Origin: Nocardia sp. NBC_00508
GTDB lineage: Bacteria > Actinomycetota > Actinomycetes > Mycobacteriales > Mycobacteriaceae
NCBI RefSeq assembly: GCF_036346875.1
Contig: NZ_CP107852.1
Location: 3,224,001-3,288,000 of the forward strand
Length of the DNA stretch: 64,000 bases
Direction of reading: 5' to 3'
Part shown: piece after piece, positions 26,438-33,646 of the stretch
Numbering within the stretch: position 1 is the first letter of the stretch
Layout of the letters: each line of letters begins with the position of its first letter
Translations under genes and position numbers: made by a program
Notes under the pieces: generated by a model
Databases searched by the model: none
Seen by the model: only the letters and a program-made list of their open reading frames with translations
Told to the model about the DNA's origin: nothing

Positions 26438-26617
26438 GTTGAAACCACCGCTCTCGATGACGCCCGCCACACAATACAGTGCGAGGTCGAGGTCCTGATA
26501 GGCCACCTCGAGCTGGGCGAGAGTCGTCGATTCGCCCAGCGGCTCGCGCCCGAGAGGCTTGCGACGCGCACCCAGCCGATGCCGAGGCAGGCCGGATCAG
26601 CTGCCGTCGCGCCGCGC
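26438..26617 (-). pseudogene. Fragment of an Rv0226c-like membrane protein gene
   Basis: The minus strand of this 180-nt stretch aligns with 28330-28510 of the intact gene at 26847-28631. Shared stretches include CTCGGCATCGGCTGGGTGCG versus CTCGGCGTCGGCTGGGTGCT, and GGGCGTCATCGA. The reading frame is broken. The encoded remnant shows the pattern LGIGWV, as in LGVGWVLVERT of the intact protein. It lies between repeat copies B and C. Confidence 0.7.
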
Positions 26618-26620
26618 AAC

Positions 26621-26747
26621 GTGACCGCTGATTTGGTGAGTACATGGGTAACTCACCGGGACCGCCCAGAACTCGGGGCCCGCGCGAGGTAGGACCTGAA
26701 GGCAAATCCCGCGCCACCTGACTGGTACGGCCTGAATACTCGGAGAG
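26621..26747 (-). repeat. Locus repeat, copy C (~127 bp, inverted)
   Basis: The reverse complement starts CTCTCCGAGTATTCAGGCCG and ends AAATCAGCGGTCAC. It is inverted relative to copies A and B. It includes a 7-bp hairpin, GGTGAGT (26635-26641) with ACTCACC (26651-26657). Confidence 0.75.
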
Positions 26748-26846
26748 GCGGACCCACGCTGGCATCCGCGCGTACCCGGCCGAACCGGATTTTTAGTCGC
26801 CGCTCGGCTCCGCCGTCGGGCTCTTCGGAACGTACAGTGCTCAGGC

Positions 26847-28631
26847 GTGGGTGTGAGCCGTCGGGACCGAGTGCTGGCTGCGGGATACAGCGCGGCGGCG
26901 GCGTTGCTCGTGGCCGGGCCGCTGCTGGGGCCGGGGTACCTGCTGTTGCGGGACGCGGTGAGCACGCCACGCAGCTATCCGACCGACTCAGCGCTCGGGC
27001 TGGGCGACGCCGCGCCGCGTGCGGTGCCGCAGGACGCGTTGCTCGCGGTTCTGTCGCCGATCGTGGACGGCGGGCTGATCGTCAAGGCGATCCTGGTCGT
27101 CGCGCTATGGGCCGCGGCGTACGGCGCGGCGGTGCTCGCGCGCGAACTGCTGCGCGCGTCGATCGGGGCACAACTCGTCGCCGCAACCGTCGCGCTATGG
27201 AACCCCTATGTGGCCGAGCGCCTTTTGCAGGGCCACTGGAGCCTGCTCACCGGCTATGCCGCCCTGCCGTGGACGGTGCTGGCCGCCTATCGCCTCCGAA
27301 CGGCTGCGCAGCACGAGACAAGCCGATCGGCGTCCGCGTGGGCGGCGCTCGCGGTGTCGCTGGCCGCTGCTGGCCTCACCCCAACCGGCGCGTTGTTGGC
27401 AGGCTGCGCGGCGCTCACTCTCGCCCGGGTGCGGCAACTTCCCGCGACGCTCGCACTCTGGGTGGCCGCGTCCGCGCCGTGGCTGGCCGCCACCGCCTTG
27501 TCCGGGGCGGGTAGCGAACCCTCCGACCCCACGGGTATCGCGGCGTTCGCCGCCCGCGCCGAACCCGGCCTCGGCACGCTGGGCAGCCTGGCCGGGCTGG
27601 GCGGGATCTGGAACGCCGACGCCGTGCCGGATTCGCGCACGACGCCGCTCGCCGCGATCGGCAGCATCGCGCTCCTGGCGATTGTCGCGCTGGGCGTGCG
27701 TGCCGTCGCGACGGGCAACGACGATCCGGATAGTCGCCACGTCCGCCGCGTGCTGCTGCTACTCGCGGCCATCGCGGTCCTGTTTCCCGCACTCGGCGCG
27801 ACACCATGGGGCATGCAGGCGCTGGAGTGGCTGGTCGCTCACGTGCCGGGCGCGGGTCTGCTGCGGGACACGCAGAAGTACGTGGCCATGGCCATGCCCG
27901 CCTATGCGTTGTGCGCCGCGGCCGGATGCGGCGTGCTGGCGCGGCGTCTCTCCGCCGCCCCGCAGCCAGCGGCCGACCAACCAGCGGTGACGCACCGAGC
28001 AGTGACATCTACGGTCGCAACGGTATTCGTCGCACTCCTTGTACTACCGCTCTACGACCTCGCTTGGGGTGTCGGCGGAGCGGTCCGAGCCGTGCACTAT
28101 CCCGACGGGTGGCAACGGGTCGCGGAAAGGATCGACGATTCCGCCGATGTCGCGGTGCTGCCGGGCGGGATGTTCCGCAAGTTCCGCTACAGCGGCGCCG
28201 CGCCGGTACTGGACCCGGCGCCGCGCATGCTGCCGAGTGACGTCTTGCAGACCGGTGAGCTCCCGGTGCGAGGCCGTACGGTGTCCGGCGAAGGAGCTCG
28301 CGCCAGCGACGTGGAAGCCCTACTACTGCACGGCGGTTCGGCCTCGGATCTGGCCCGCCTCGGCGTCGGCTGGGTGCTCGTCGAACGAACCACCCCCGGC
28401 CCGCTCGGCGAATCGGCGACCACCCTTGCCCAACTCGAACCCACCTACCATGACGCCGACCTCGCGCTATATCGCGTGCCGGGCGTCATCGAACAACGCG
28501 GCCCGACAACGCTCCAGCGCACCCTTGCCTCTGCGGCCCATTCGCTCTGGGGCGCAATGCTTGTCGTCGGCCCGCTCGCCGTTCTCGGCCTATACGCACG
28601 ATCCCGAACGGCGGTGCGGCGACGCAAATGA
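26847..28631 (+). CDS. Large polytopic membrane protein (Rv0226c-like, GT-C-like layout)
   Basis: A 594-aa protein with about 12 membrane helices in the first ~440 residues and an extracytoplasmic C-terminal domain before a last helix (about 568-585). Blocks such as LWNPYVAERLLQGHWSLLTG, PWGMQALEWLVAHVPGAGLL and RDTQKYVAMAMPAYA follow the pattern of membrane glycosyltransferase-like proteins, and the gene corresponds by neighbourhood to M. tuberculosis Rv0226c. No biochemical function is established. The GTG start at 26847 is tentative, because a second GTG lies two codons later. The gene order relative to the GT4 and methyltransferase genes is interrupted by the island that follows. Confidence 0.8.
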   Translation: MGVSRRDRVLAAGYSAAAALLVAGPLLGPGYLLLRDAVSTPRSYPTDSALGLGDAAPRAVPQDALLAVLSPIVDGGLIVKAILVVALWAAAYGAAVLARELLRASIGAQLVAATVALWNPYVAERLLQGHWSLLTGYAALPWTVLAAYRLRTAAQHETSRSASAWAALAVSLAAAGLTPTGALLAGCAALTLARVRQLPATLALWVAASAPWLAATALSGAGSEPSDPTGIAAFAARAEPGLGTLGSLAGLGGIWNADAVPDSRTTPLAAIGSIALLAIVALGVRAVATGNDDPDSRHVRRVLLLLAAIAVLFPALGATPWGMQALEWLVAHVPGAGLLRDTQKYVAMAMPAYALCAAAGCGVLARRLSAAPQPAADQPAVTHRAVTSTVATVFVALLVLPLYDLAWGVGGAVRAVHYPDGWQRVAERIDDSADVAVLPGGMFRKFRYSGAAPVLDPAPRMLPSDVLQTGELPVRGRTVSGEGARASDVEALLLHGGSASDLARLGVGWVLVERTTPGPLGESATTLAQLEPTYHDADLALYRVPGVIEQRGPTTLQRTLASAAHSLWGAMLVVGPLAVLGLYARSRTAVRRRK

Positions 28632-28734
28632 CATGCGGTGCAAAGTCGCCTGGAACATCCACACAGTGGGCGGGAGGGCATCCAACTCTCCACGCGCGAA
28701 CATTTGCACCGGACAGGTTGTTTCAGGCTGGCGG

Positions 28735-29940
28735 TCAGGTCGAGTGCACATAGGCAACCAGCGTTTCTCGCATGTCTTCCGCGACCGGCGAGTCCGGGAA
28801 GTGCTCGGCGAGCAAACCCTCCAACTGGTTCAGTCGCTTCCGCACCCATGAGAAATGCGCACTGATCGGGTTCTCCAGAACCGGCGATACGGCCGCGATG
28901 CTGCCGTCCAAGTCTCCGAGACGTGCACTCGCGGAAGCCAAATAGATCTGCGACAACATCTCGTCACCGGGCGATCGCTGCACCTGCCATGCCTCGATAG
29001 CATCCGTAGACGCCTTAACAGACTTGCGCAAAGTCCTTTTGTCCTCCGCCCACATGAGCGAAAACCCCCGGTAGTAAATCTGTTTCGCCGGAGTGAAGGT
29101 GAACAGGCCCGGTATCTCGTCCGGCCCTGCCGCATCCCGTGCACGCTCCGCCTGGTCGAGCAGTTCCAGAGCGCGTGCCGAGTCGCCGAGGTTCGCTACC
29201 GACGCGGCGAGTCCGCACAGCAAGCGGGGCTCGGCAGTGCCGGTGGAGTTGTTCACATATCGCAACCCGTCCGTTGCCGCCGCTGCCGCCTTCTCAAAAT
29301 CCTTCACAAACCGCAACGCGAGAGCTCGAGTGCCGCACGCCCATGCCCGCAACTGGTCATGGTCCGCGCGGTCCCCGAGCTGAAACGATGCCTGAGCGTG
29401 GACGCGGGCGGTGTCTGCCTGCCCGAGGTCGAGCGTCAAGTACGACAGCACACCGCAGACGCGGCCGAGCGCAACGTAGAGTTCCCGGACTTCCTCCGGA
29501 CGATGCGCACCCAATTTGATTCGGCGCATCAACTCCGCCCGGATATCCAACGCCCTGACCAGGGTCCGGTCGTAGGACTCGAACCGGGCGTTTCGAGCTA
29601 CGTCGATGATTCCGTCTTGAACGTCGTCGAGTGGTGCGGCGTCCGGCGCTGCGAGCAATGCTTCCGATTCGAGCCGGGCACGCTCCAACATGCGGATGGT
29701 GTCATCTCGCCGTGCCTGGTCTGCTTGATCGGCATCCCATGCGGCTACCAAGGTGCCGTTCGCGTTGAGCATCCGGTCCACACGCTCGGCCCAACCTCGG
29801 TCCTTTGGCCAACGGCGGCCCGTCTCGACGTTCCCGAGTTGCCCCCGAGTGTCGTATACCAGCGCGGCAAGGTCGCCCAGACTGAGCCCGCGGTCTCTGC
29901 GTAGCTGTCTGAGCGTACGTCCGGTTCGTTGAGATTCCAT
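28735..29940 (-). CDS. XRE-family regulator with TPR domain (island copy)
   Basis: A 401-aa regulator. Residues 5-60 form an XRE helix-turn-helix (GRTLRQLRRDRGLSLGDLAA, NVETGRRWPKDRGWAERVDR). The remaining ~330 residues are helical TPR-like repeats (ELYVALGRVCGVLSYLTLDL, AWACGTRALALRFVKDFEKA). This layout is common in actinobacterial developmental or peptide-responsive regulators. The ATG at 29940 is chosen; an in-frame GTG or TTG region upstream adds ten residues without homology. It diverges from the small partner gene at 30161 across a 9-bp inverted repeat, and a homologous pair occurs at 54044-56061. Confidence 0.85.
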   Translation of the reverse strand: MESQRTGRTLRQLRRDRGLSLGDLAALVYDTRGQLGNVETGRRWPKDRGWAERVDRMLNANGTLVAAWDADQADQARRDDTIRMLERARLESEALLAAPDAAPLDDVQDGIIDVARNARFESYDRTLVRALDIRAELMRRIKLGAHRPEEVRELYVALGRVCGVLSYLTLDLGQADTARVHAQASFQLGDRADHDQLRAWACGTRALALRFVKDFEKAAAAATDGLRYVNNSTGTAEPRLLCGLAASVANLGDSARALELLDQAERARDAAGPDEIPGLFTFTPAKQIYYRGFSLMWAEDKRTLRKSVKASTDAIEAWQVQRSPGDEMLSQIYLASASARLGDLDGSIAAVSPVLENPISAHFSWVRKRLNQLEGLLAEHFPDSPVAEDMRETLVAYVHST

Positions 29941-29985
29941 CCCCAGCAATGCTGGTGCCGCTACGTCCAACGCACACCCCGCCGA

Positions 29986-30020
29986 CTGTATTCAGATTCG
30001 AGCTGGACCGTTGAATACAG
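29986..30020. promoter_or_regulatory. Inverted repeat in the XRE/partner divergent promoter
   Basis: The arms CTGTATTCA (29986-29994) and TGAATACAG (30012-30020) are perfect complements separated by 17 nt, 46 nt upstream of the XRE start. A candidate operator for autoregulation. Confidence 0.6.
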
Positions 30021-30160
30021 CGTAGTCCTGAGCCGGCGCCTCTGTCCGTGTTGATGTCTATTTGCGCCCCCTCGGTGGCCTTCGCCAACGATCACTTCTC
30101 ACCCACGCCGCCGACGGCGGGCGCACCTACAGACTCTTCGACATGAGCAGAGGTCTTGTC

Positions 30161-30640
30161 ATGGAGCAGACGGCTTTTGGGGACACGCCGATGTCCCGAT
30201 GCGCGTACTACCGCAGAGTGTGCGATCTACCCGCCGTGATCGACCCGCCCGAGCTGGGGCGCATCATCATGCGAACCTCGCATGTGTGGGCGATGACCAT
30301 GCCTGCACCGCTGGGGCGCGCGGTAAGGCAGGTGATGCAGCGACGTGGCGTTGGTGGAGGGCCGATCGTGGCGCATCCGCGATCGAACAGGTGGAGCTAC
30401 CTCGTACGGCCCGATATTCCCGATGACACAAGGCTTTTCGCCGAGATGTACCGGGTCGACGTGTCAGTGGTCCGGGAAGGCGGGACGGTTGCCTTGCCGT
30501 TTCCTACCGCTCAGTCCGGCGCTATCAGACACTGGATAGAGACACCGCGGGATACCTTCCGCCCGTCCGGAATGGTTGTGCTCGACGCCATCCGTGCCTG
30601 TGGTGGGCCCGGCAGGCGCAGGGCGGTGGCACATGTCTGA
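30161..30640 (+). CDS. Conserved partner of the XRE-TPR regulator (island copy)
   Basis: A 159-aa cytoplasmic protein of no named function. Its core PPELGRIIM...GPIVAHPRSNRWSYLVRP...VVREGGTVALPFP...RPSGMVVLDAI is clearly related to the protein at 54044-54496, which also diverges from an XRE-TPR gene. The start chosen is the ATG at 30161, with AGAGG 7 nt upstream; an ATG at 30143 is possible. The downstream small genes overlap or closely follow and may be co-transcribed. A regulatory or sensing role with the XRE protein is inferred only from the repeated pairing. Confidence 0.75.
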   Translation: MEQTAFGDTPMSRCAYYRRVCDLPAVIDPPELGRIIMRTSHVWAMTMPAPLGRAVRQVMQRRGVGGGPIVAHPRSNRWSYLVRPDIPDDTRLFAEMYRVDVSVVREGGTVALPFPTAQSGAIRHWIETPRDTFRPSGMVVLDAIRACGGPGRRRAVAHV

Positions 30641-30728
30641 ATGTGGTTGTGGCCCTTGCACGGACCTCGCGCCGCATCCGATGACGACCATCTACGAGGG
30701 CACGAGGAGCGGCAGCTGTGGACCCTGA
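30633..30728 (+). CDS. Possible 31-aa Cys-containing peptide
   Basis: A short open frame, MSECGCGPCTDLAPHPMTTI and eleven more residues, with four cysteines. It starts inside the last codons of the partner gene (8-nt overlap) and runs into the next gene. GGGCGGTGG precedes the ATG. No family is recognised. It could be a coupled small peptide or chance. Confidence 0.3.
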   Translation: MSECGCGPCTDLAPHPMTTIYEGTRSGSCGP

Positions 30729-30948
30729 TGATCGCCGAACCTCGCCGATTCCGTCCGAAAGGGATGTTCACCTCTCGGTGTTCTGGCATGGTGCCCGACT
30801 GGATTTCGTCGCGTGCGTCACGGCGGCGTGCCTATTCGTCCAGGAGTGGCGCGCTCGGCACTGGCACGACGCAGTCGAAGTGTCCATGGACGACGACACC
30901 GACGGATATCCGAGATTGCCATGTGAGCGGCTGTATTTGGAGCCGTGA
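30718..30948 (+). CDS. Hypothetical small protein (76 aa)
   Basis: A 76-aa acidic protein (HLSVFWHGARLDFVACVTAACLF region, DDDTDGYPRLPCERLYLEP at the end). The GTG at 30718 has GAGGAG 8 nt upstream. It follows the partner gene on the same strand. No family was recognised. The good ribosome site and protein-like composition support a real gene. Confidence 0.55.
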   Translation: MDPDDRRTSPIPSERDVHLSVFWHGARLDFVACVTAACLFVQEWRARHWHDAVEVSMDDDTDGYPRLPCERLYLEP

Positions 30949-30996
30949 CATGGGACACTGGCCTACTGTTCGGACCATGACGAGAAGGAGCTAGGC

Positions 30997-31542
30997 GTGG
31001 GGAATGACGAGCAGTTGACCATGGATCTCGGCGTACCCGTCGAACAGACCGAATGGGGAAAATGGGTCGACCCGGACCGCCGCAAGGCGCAAGTCCGGAA
31101 ATTCATGGACCGCGCGGGCATACGTGAGATTCCTTCGGAGCCGTGGCCGGAAGACTCAGCGGAGGTTGAGCGGCTCGATCCGATTATTGCCGAGCTGTTC
31201 CCGGATTTGGCTACGGCGATGGCTCCCGAGAACGCCGACATGGCCGACGCATTTATTTGTTTCATCGGCGAGTGTTGTATCAAATTTGCGGGCGCGGAAT
31301 GGATGGAATACAAATGGTTCGGTCGTGACAATTCGTTTTATGACCACGTGAATCCGGCCCTGCGATTTGACACGTTGGACGCAGATGAAGACGTAGAGAC
31401 CGCGTGGGGATTGATGCGAAGCATGATCGAATTCCATCCCGAAGATCATGACGGGATGTTCTCAAAAATGGCTGCAATCCTCCGTGAATATGCAGGATAT
31501 CACCAGGAGAAGCTCGACGAAGAAGCGTCGACCACTCCGTAA
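30997..31542 (+). CDS. Acidic hypothetical protein, possible partner of the nuclease-like gene
   Basis: A 181-aa strongly acidic soluble protein (PWPEDSAEVERLDPIIAELF, FDTLDADEDVETAWGLMRSM). The GTG start at 30997 follows AAGGAG at 6 nt. Base use is less GC-rich than the surroundings: the row starting at 31261 has 28 G+C in 60, against 41 of 60 for a row of pckG. It lies 60 nt before the nuclease-like gene on the same strand. No family was recognised. An immunity or antitoxin role is a guess from acidity and position. Confidence 0.6.
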   Translation: MGNDEQLTMDLGVPVEQTEWGKWVDPDRRKAQVRKFMDRAGIREIPSEPWPEDSAEVERLDPIIAELFPDLATAMAPENADMADAFICFIGECCIKFAGAEWMEYKWFGRDNSFYDHVNPALRFDTLDADEDVETAWGLMRSMIEFHPEDHDGMFSKMAAILREYAGYHQEKLDEEASTTP

Positions 31543-31602
31543 GTGCCACCGCACAGAACCCTTTGACCAGCAAGTTTCACACACTGGGGGGTGTGGCCAG
31601 CC

Positions 31603-32319
31603 GTGCCAGACGAATATTACAGAGACCGCGACCAGGTCCCAAATCATGAGCGCGGCAGGATATTCGAGAGCGGTTGCGATCGATTCTTTCGTGACAGCGA
31701 GAACGGCTATGCACAGCAGTCTCGCGTATATGAAACCCGAGAAGGCCGAGTCCAGTTCGACCACGTAAAAGAATACCGTGACCACCTGTTCACAATAGAA
31801 GATAAATCCGGCAGGATCGAGGGGAAGAAAGACGAAAAACAACTGCGTGCACTGCGAGAGCTTCTCCAGGAGAACGACCAGCACAAGCACATTTTGCGAT
31901 CCGTAGAGGGCGAACACGTATCGAAAGAAGTGCAGGAACTTATCACCGGCCTGAAACGGGATTTTCCGGACCGGTTCACACACAGGCTCATCTCGCGAGC
32001 TGACGCCCGGACAATTTGGGCATTGGGCGTAGATTTGGAGCGAAGTAAACAGCTCGAACTGCCGGAGCGAGGTAAGCAGCTTGAGTTACCAAGGTGTAGC
32101 AGAGAAGGCGCGAGAGGAGAAGGCGCAGGAGCTACAAAAGCGGAGAGAGAAGATCGCCAAGCTGGCGAAAGCACGCGCGCGAGCCGAGAAGTTCCGGAAT
32201 ATGCTGAGATTCCGCGACGGTGCCACGCGTGGCCGGGTAGAAGCCCCCGAACGAGTCGAGCGCGATCGACAAGCGCGAGAACAAGCCGAGCGAGCCAGGC
32301 AAGCACGCGGAGCCGATGA
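31603..32319 (+). CDS. PD-(D/E)XK-like nuclease domain protein (possible toxin), 3' part out of frame
   Basis: The frame gives 238 aa, of which the first ~160 look coherent. GRIFESGCDRFFRD (Glu22), GRVQFDHV (Asp53) and TIEDKSGR (Glu66, Lys68) fit the E...D...(E/D)xK arrangement of PD-(D/E)XK nucleases. This is followed by KKDEKQLRALRELL and RADARTIWALGVDLE. After a short duplicated heptad (KQLELPER, GKQLELPR) near 32090 the frame becomes Arg/Ser-rich and unlike protein, while the +1 frame (next entry) carries a continuous coiled coil. The gene may therefore be broken or frameshifted. The start is the GTG at 31603, with a G-rich run ~10 nt upstream; a GTG at 31591 is possible. The domain assignment is from motif pattern only. 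Confidence 0.6.
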   Translation: MPDEYYRDRDQVPNHERGRIFESGCDRFFRDSENGYAQQSRVYETREGRVQFDHVKEYRDHLFTIEDKSGRIEGKKDEKQLRALRELLQENDQHKHILRSVEGEHVSKEVQELITGLKRDFPDRFTHRLISRADARTIWALGVDLERSKQLELPERGKQLELPRCSREGARGEGAGATKAEREDRQAGESTRASREVPEYAEIPRRCHAWPGRSPRTSRARSTSARTSRASQASTRSR

Positions 32320-32704
32320 ACGTGCACGGGTTGAACGGGCGGCTGCCGAACGGGTTGCGCTGGAATTCCCGGTGCCCAATCAGTTCCAGGAACGGGAAGC
32401 CGTTGACACGGGGGAACAGGCGGCCCGGGAGGCAGCCGACGCTGCCAGCCTGGAGCGTGCAGCAGCCGACGCCCGCACGGCGGAGGAGAAAGCACGCGAG
32501 GCGGCGGATAAGGAACGCGCCGAAGAACTGGCGCGACTGCAAGCCCGGGGGGTGCCCCCGGAAGTGGTGAAGATTCTCGGGCTCGGGCAGGCGCAGCCAC
32601 CGTCAGCGGCGGTGCGGGAGCCGCCTGGTAATGCACCGGGCGTTGTCCGGGGCGGCACCGGGCAAGGGCAGGACCGCGCGCGCGGAGTATCCCGCGACCG
32701 ATAG
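32081..32704 (+). CDS. Glu/Arg/Ala-rich coiled-coil protein, or C-terminal part of the preceding gene
   Basis: A 207-aa highly charged helix-forming sequence (AEKAREEKAQELQKRREKIA, EEKAREAADKERAEELARLQ). It ends in a Pro/Gly-rich tail with GVPPEVVKILGLGQAQPP. It starts at a TTG (32081) inside the nuclease-like frame, 8 nt after a GAGG. It could be a separately translated overlapping gene. Alternatively the original protein read from the nuclease domain straight into this coil, and a single-base insertion or a +1 shift near 32090 separated them. No family was recognised. Confidence 0.55.
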   Translation: MSYQGVAEKAREEKAQELQKRREKIAKLAKARARAEKFRNMLRFRDGATRGRVEAPERVERDRQAREQAERARQARGADERARVERAAAERVALEFPVPNQFQEREAVDTGEQAAREAADAASLERAAADARTAEEKAREAADKERAEELARLQARGVPPEVVKILGLGQAQPPSAAVREPPGNAPGVVRGGTGQGQDRARGVSRDR

Positions 32705-32778
32705 CCGTCCGCGCTCGATCGGCTCACAGTTTGTAGAGAGACACCGATCAACTCGCCGTGGCGGTAACGGTGGCGGCG

Positions 32779-33531
32779 CTATTCGTCGAACGGCGCCATC
32801 CGGATCATGGTCAGGAAGCCCTTGCCGTTGAGCCAGCGCACCCTGCCGTCCGGCACAGCCTCGGCCTCCGCCTCGAAGGCCGCGATCACGTGCCGTTTGA
32901 GGTCGTGGCGCGGGTGCCGCCGCAGTAGCTCGGCGACCCAGTCCTGGTCCAGTTCCGCCAGTCGCGCGCCGATCACGTCAACCGACGCGCCCGCGGAGAC
33001 GAAGCCGCCGGGGTCGCTGAGATCGTCGGCGACGCCGGGGGTGATGTGGGCGGCAATGGCCGCGCCGATCGCTTCGGCGCGTCCGGGGTCGGCACCCGCA
33101 TCGAGCGCGAACGCGGCAGCACGCTCGCCGCCGGTCACCGCGAAACACCGTCCTGGCGTGGGATGTTCGAGTTGAAGGTCGTGCAGCAGGCAGGAGACGT
33201 AGACGAGTTCGTCGTCGTAGGTGGCGCCGTCGAGGCCAGCCAGGACTCGTCCGAAGTAGTAGGTGCGCAGCGAATGGTGCAGCACGTGCGGGGAAAGCGA
33301 TTCGCGCGCTTCGGTTTCCGCCGCGACAGCCAGCTTGGAATCGGGCAGGCGCAGCCCGGCGAACTCGAGTTTGCCGCGTCCGCGCCGCCCCAGCGCGAGC
33401 CGCACCCGGTTGGGCACAACGGCGGGCAGCGTTCGGGCGGTCTCGACGGCCAACCTTCGGCGTTGCTCCTTGGACAGCGCGCCACCGGTGCGGGTGGCCC
33501 ATTCCCAGTCGATGCCGGTCGGTGCGGCCAC
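32779..33531 (-). CDS. HD-domain phosphohydrolase-like protein
   Basis: A 250-aa protein with an HD metal-binding domain. HHSLRTYYFG supplies His, and VSCLLHDLQLEHP the HD pair. Further His lie in AAIAAHITPG. Family members include cyanamide hydratase-like and nucleotide phosphohydrolases; the substrate is unknown. The GTG at 33531 has GGAGA at 7-nt spacing. It diverges from the GlxA-type regulator 115 nt away, which may control it. Confidence 0.82.
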   Translation of the reverse strand: MAAPTGIDWEWATRTGGALSKEQRRRLAVETARTLPAVVPNRVRLALGRRGRGKLEFAGLRLPDSKLAVAAETEARESLSPHVLHHSLRTYYFGRVLAGLDGATYDDELVYVSCLLHDLQLEHPTPGRCFAVTGGERAAAFALDAGADPGRAEAIGAAIAAHITPGVADDLSDPGGFVSAGASVDVIGARLAELDQDWVAELLRRHPRHDLKRHVIAAFEAEAEAVPDGRVRWLNGKGFLTMIRMAPFDE

Positions 33532-33646
33532 GCCGGTCTCCTTCGTCGTCGGAACTCTGTGTCCGCATCAGTCAAGCGCAGCCCAGCGTCGGTGACGAGT
33601 GGCAGAGATGACAGTAACGCTCGGATTCATGCCAAACTGGTGAGTG

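Noticed and set aside
24624..26747. Repeats considered as a CRISPR array or insertion sequence
   Set aside because: Copies are long, imperfect, irregularly spaced and partly inverted, with no spacers, cas genes or transposase.
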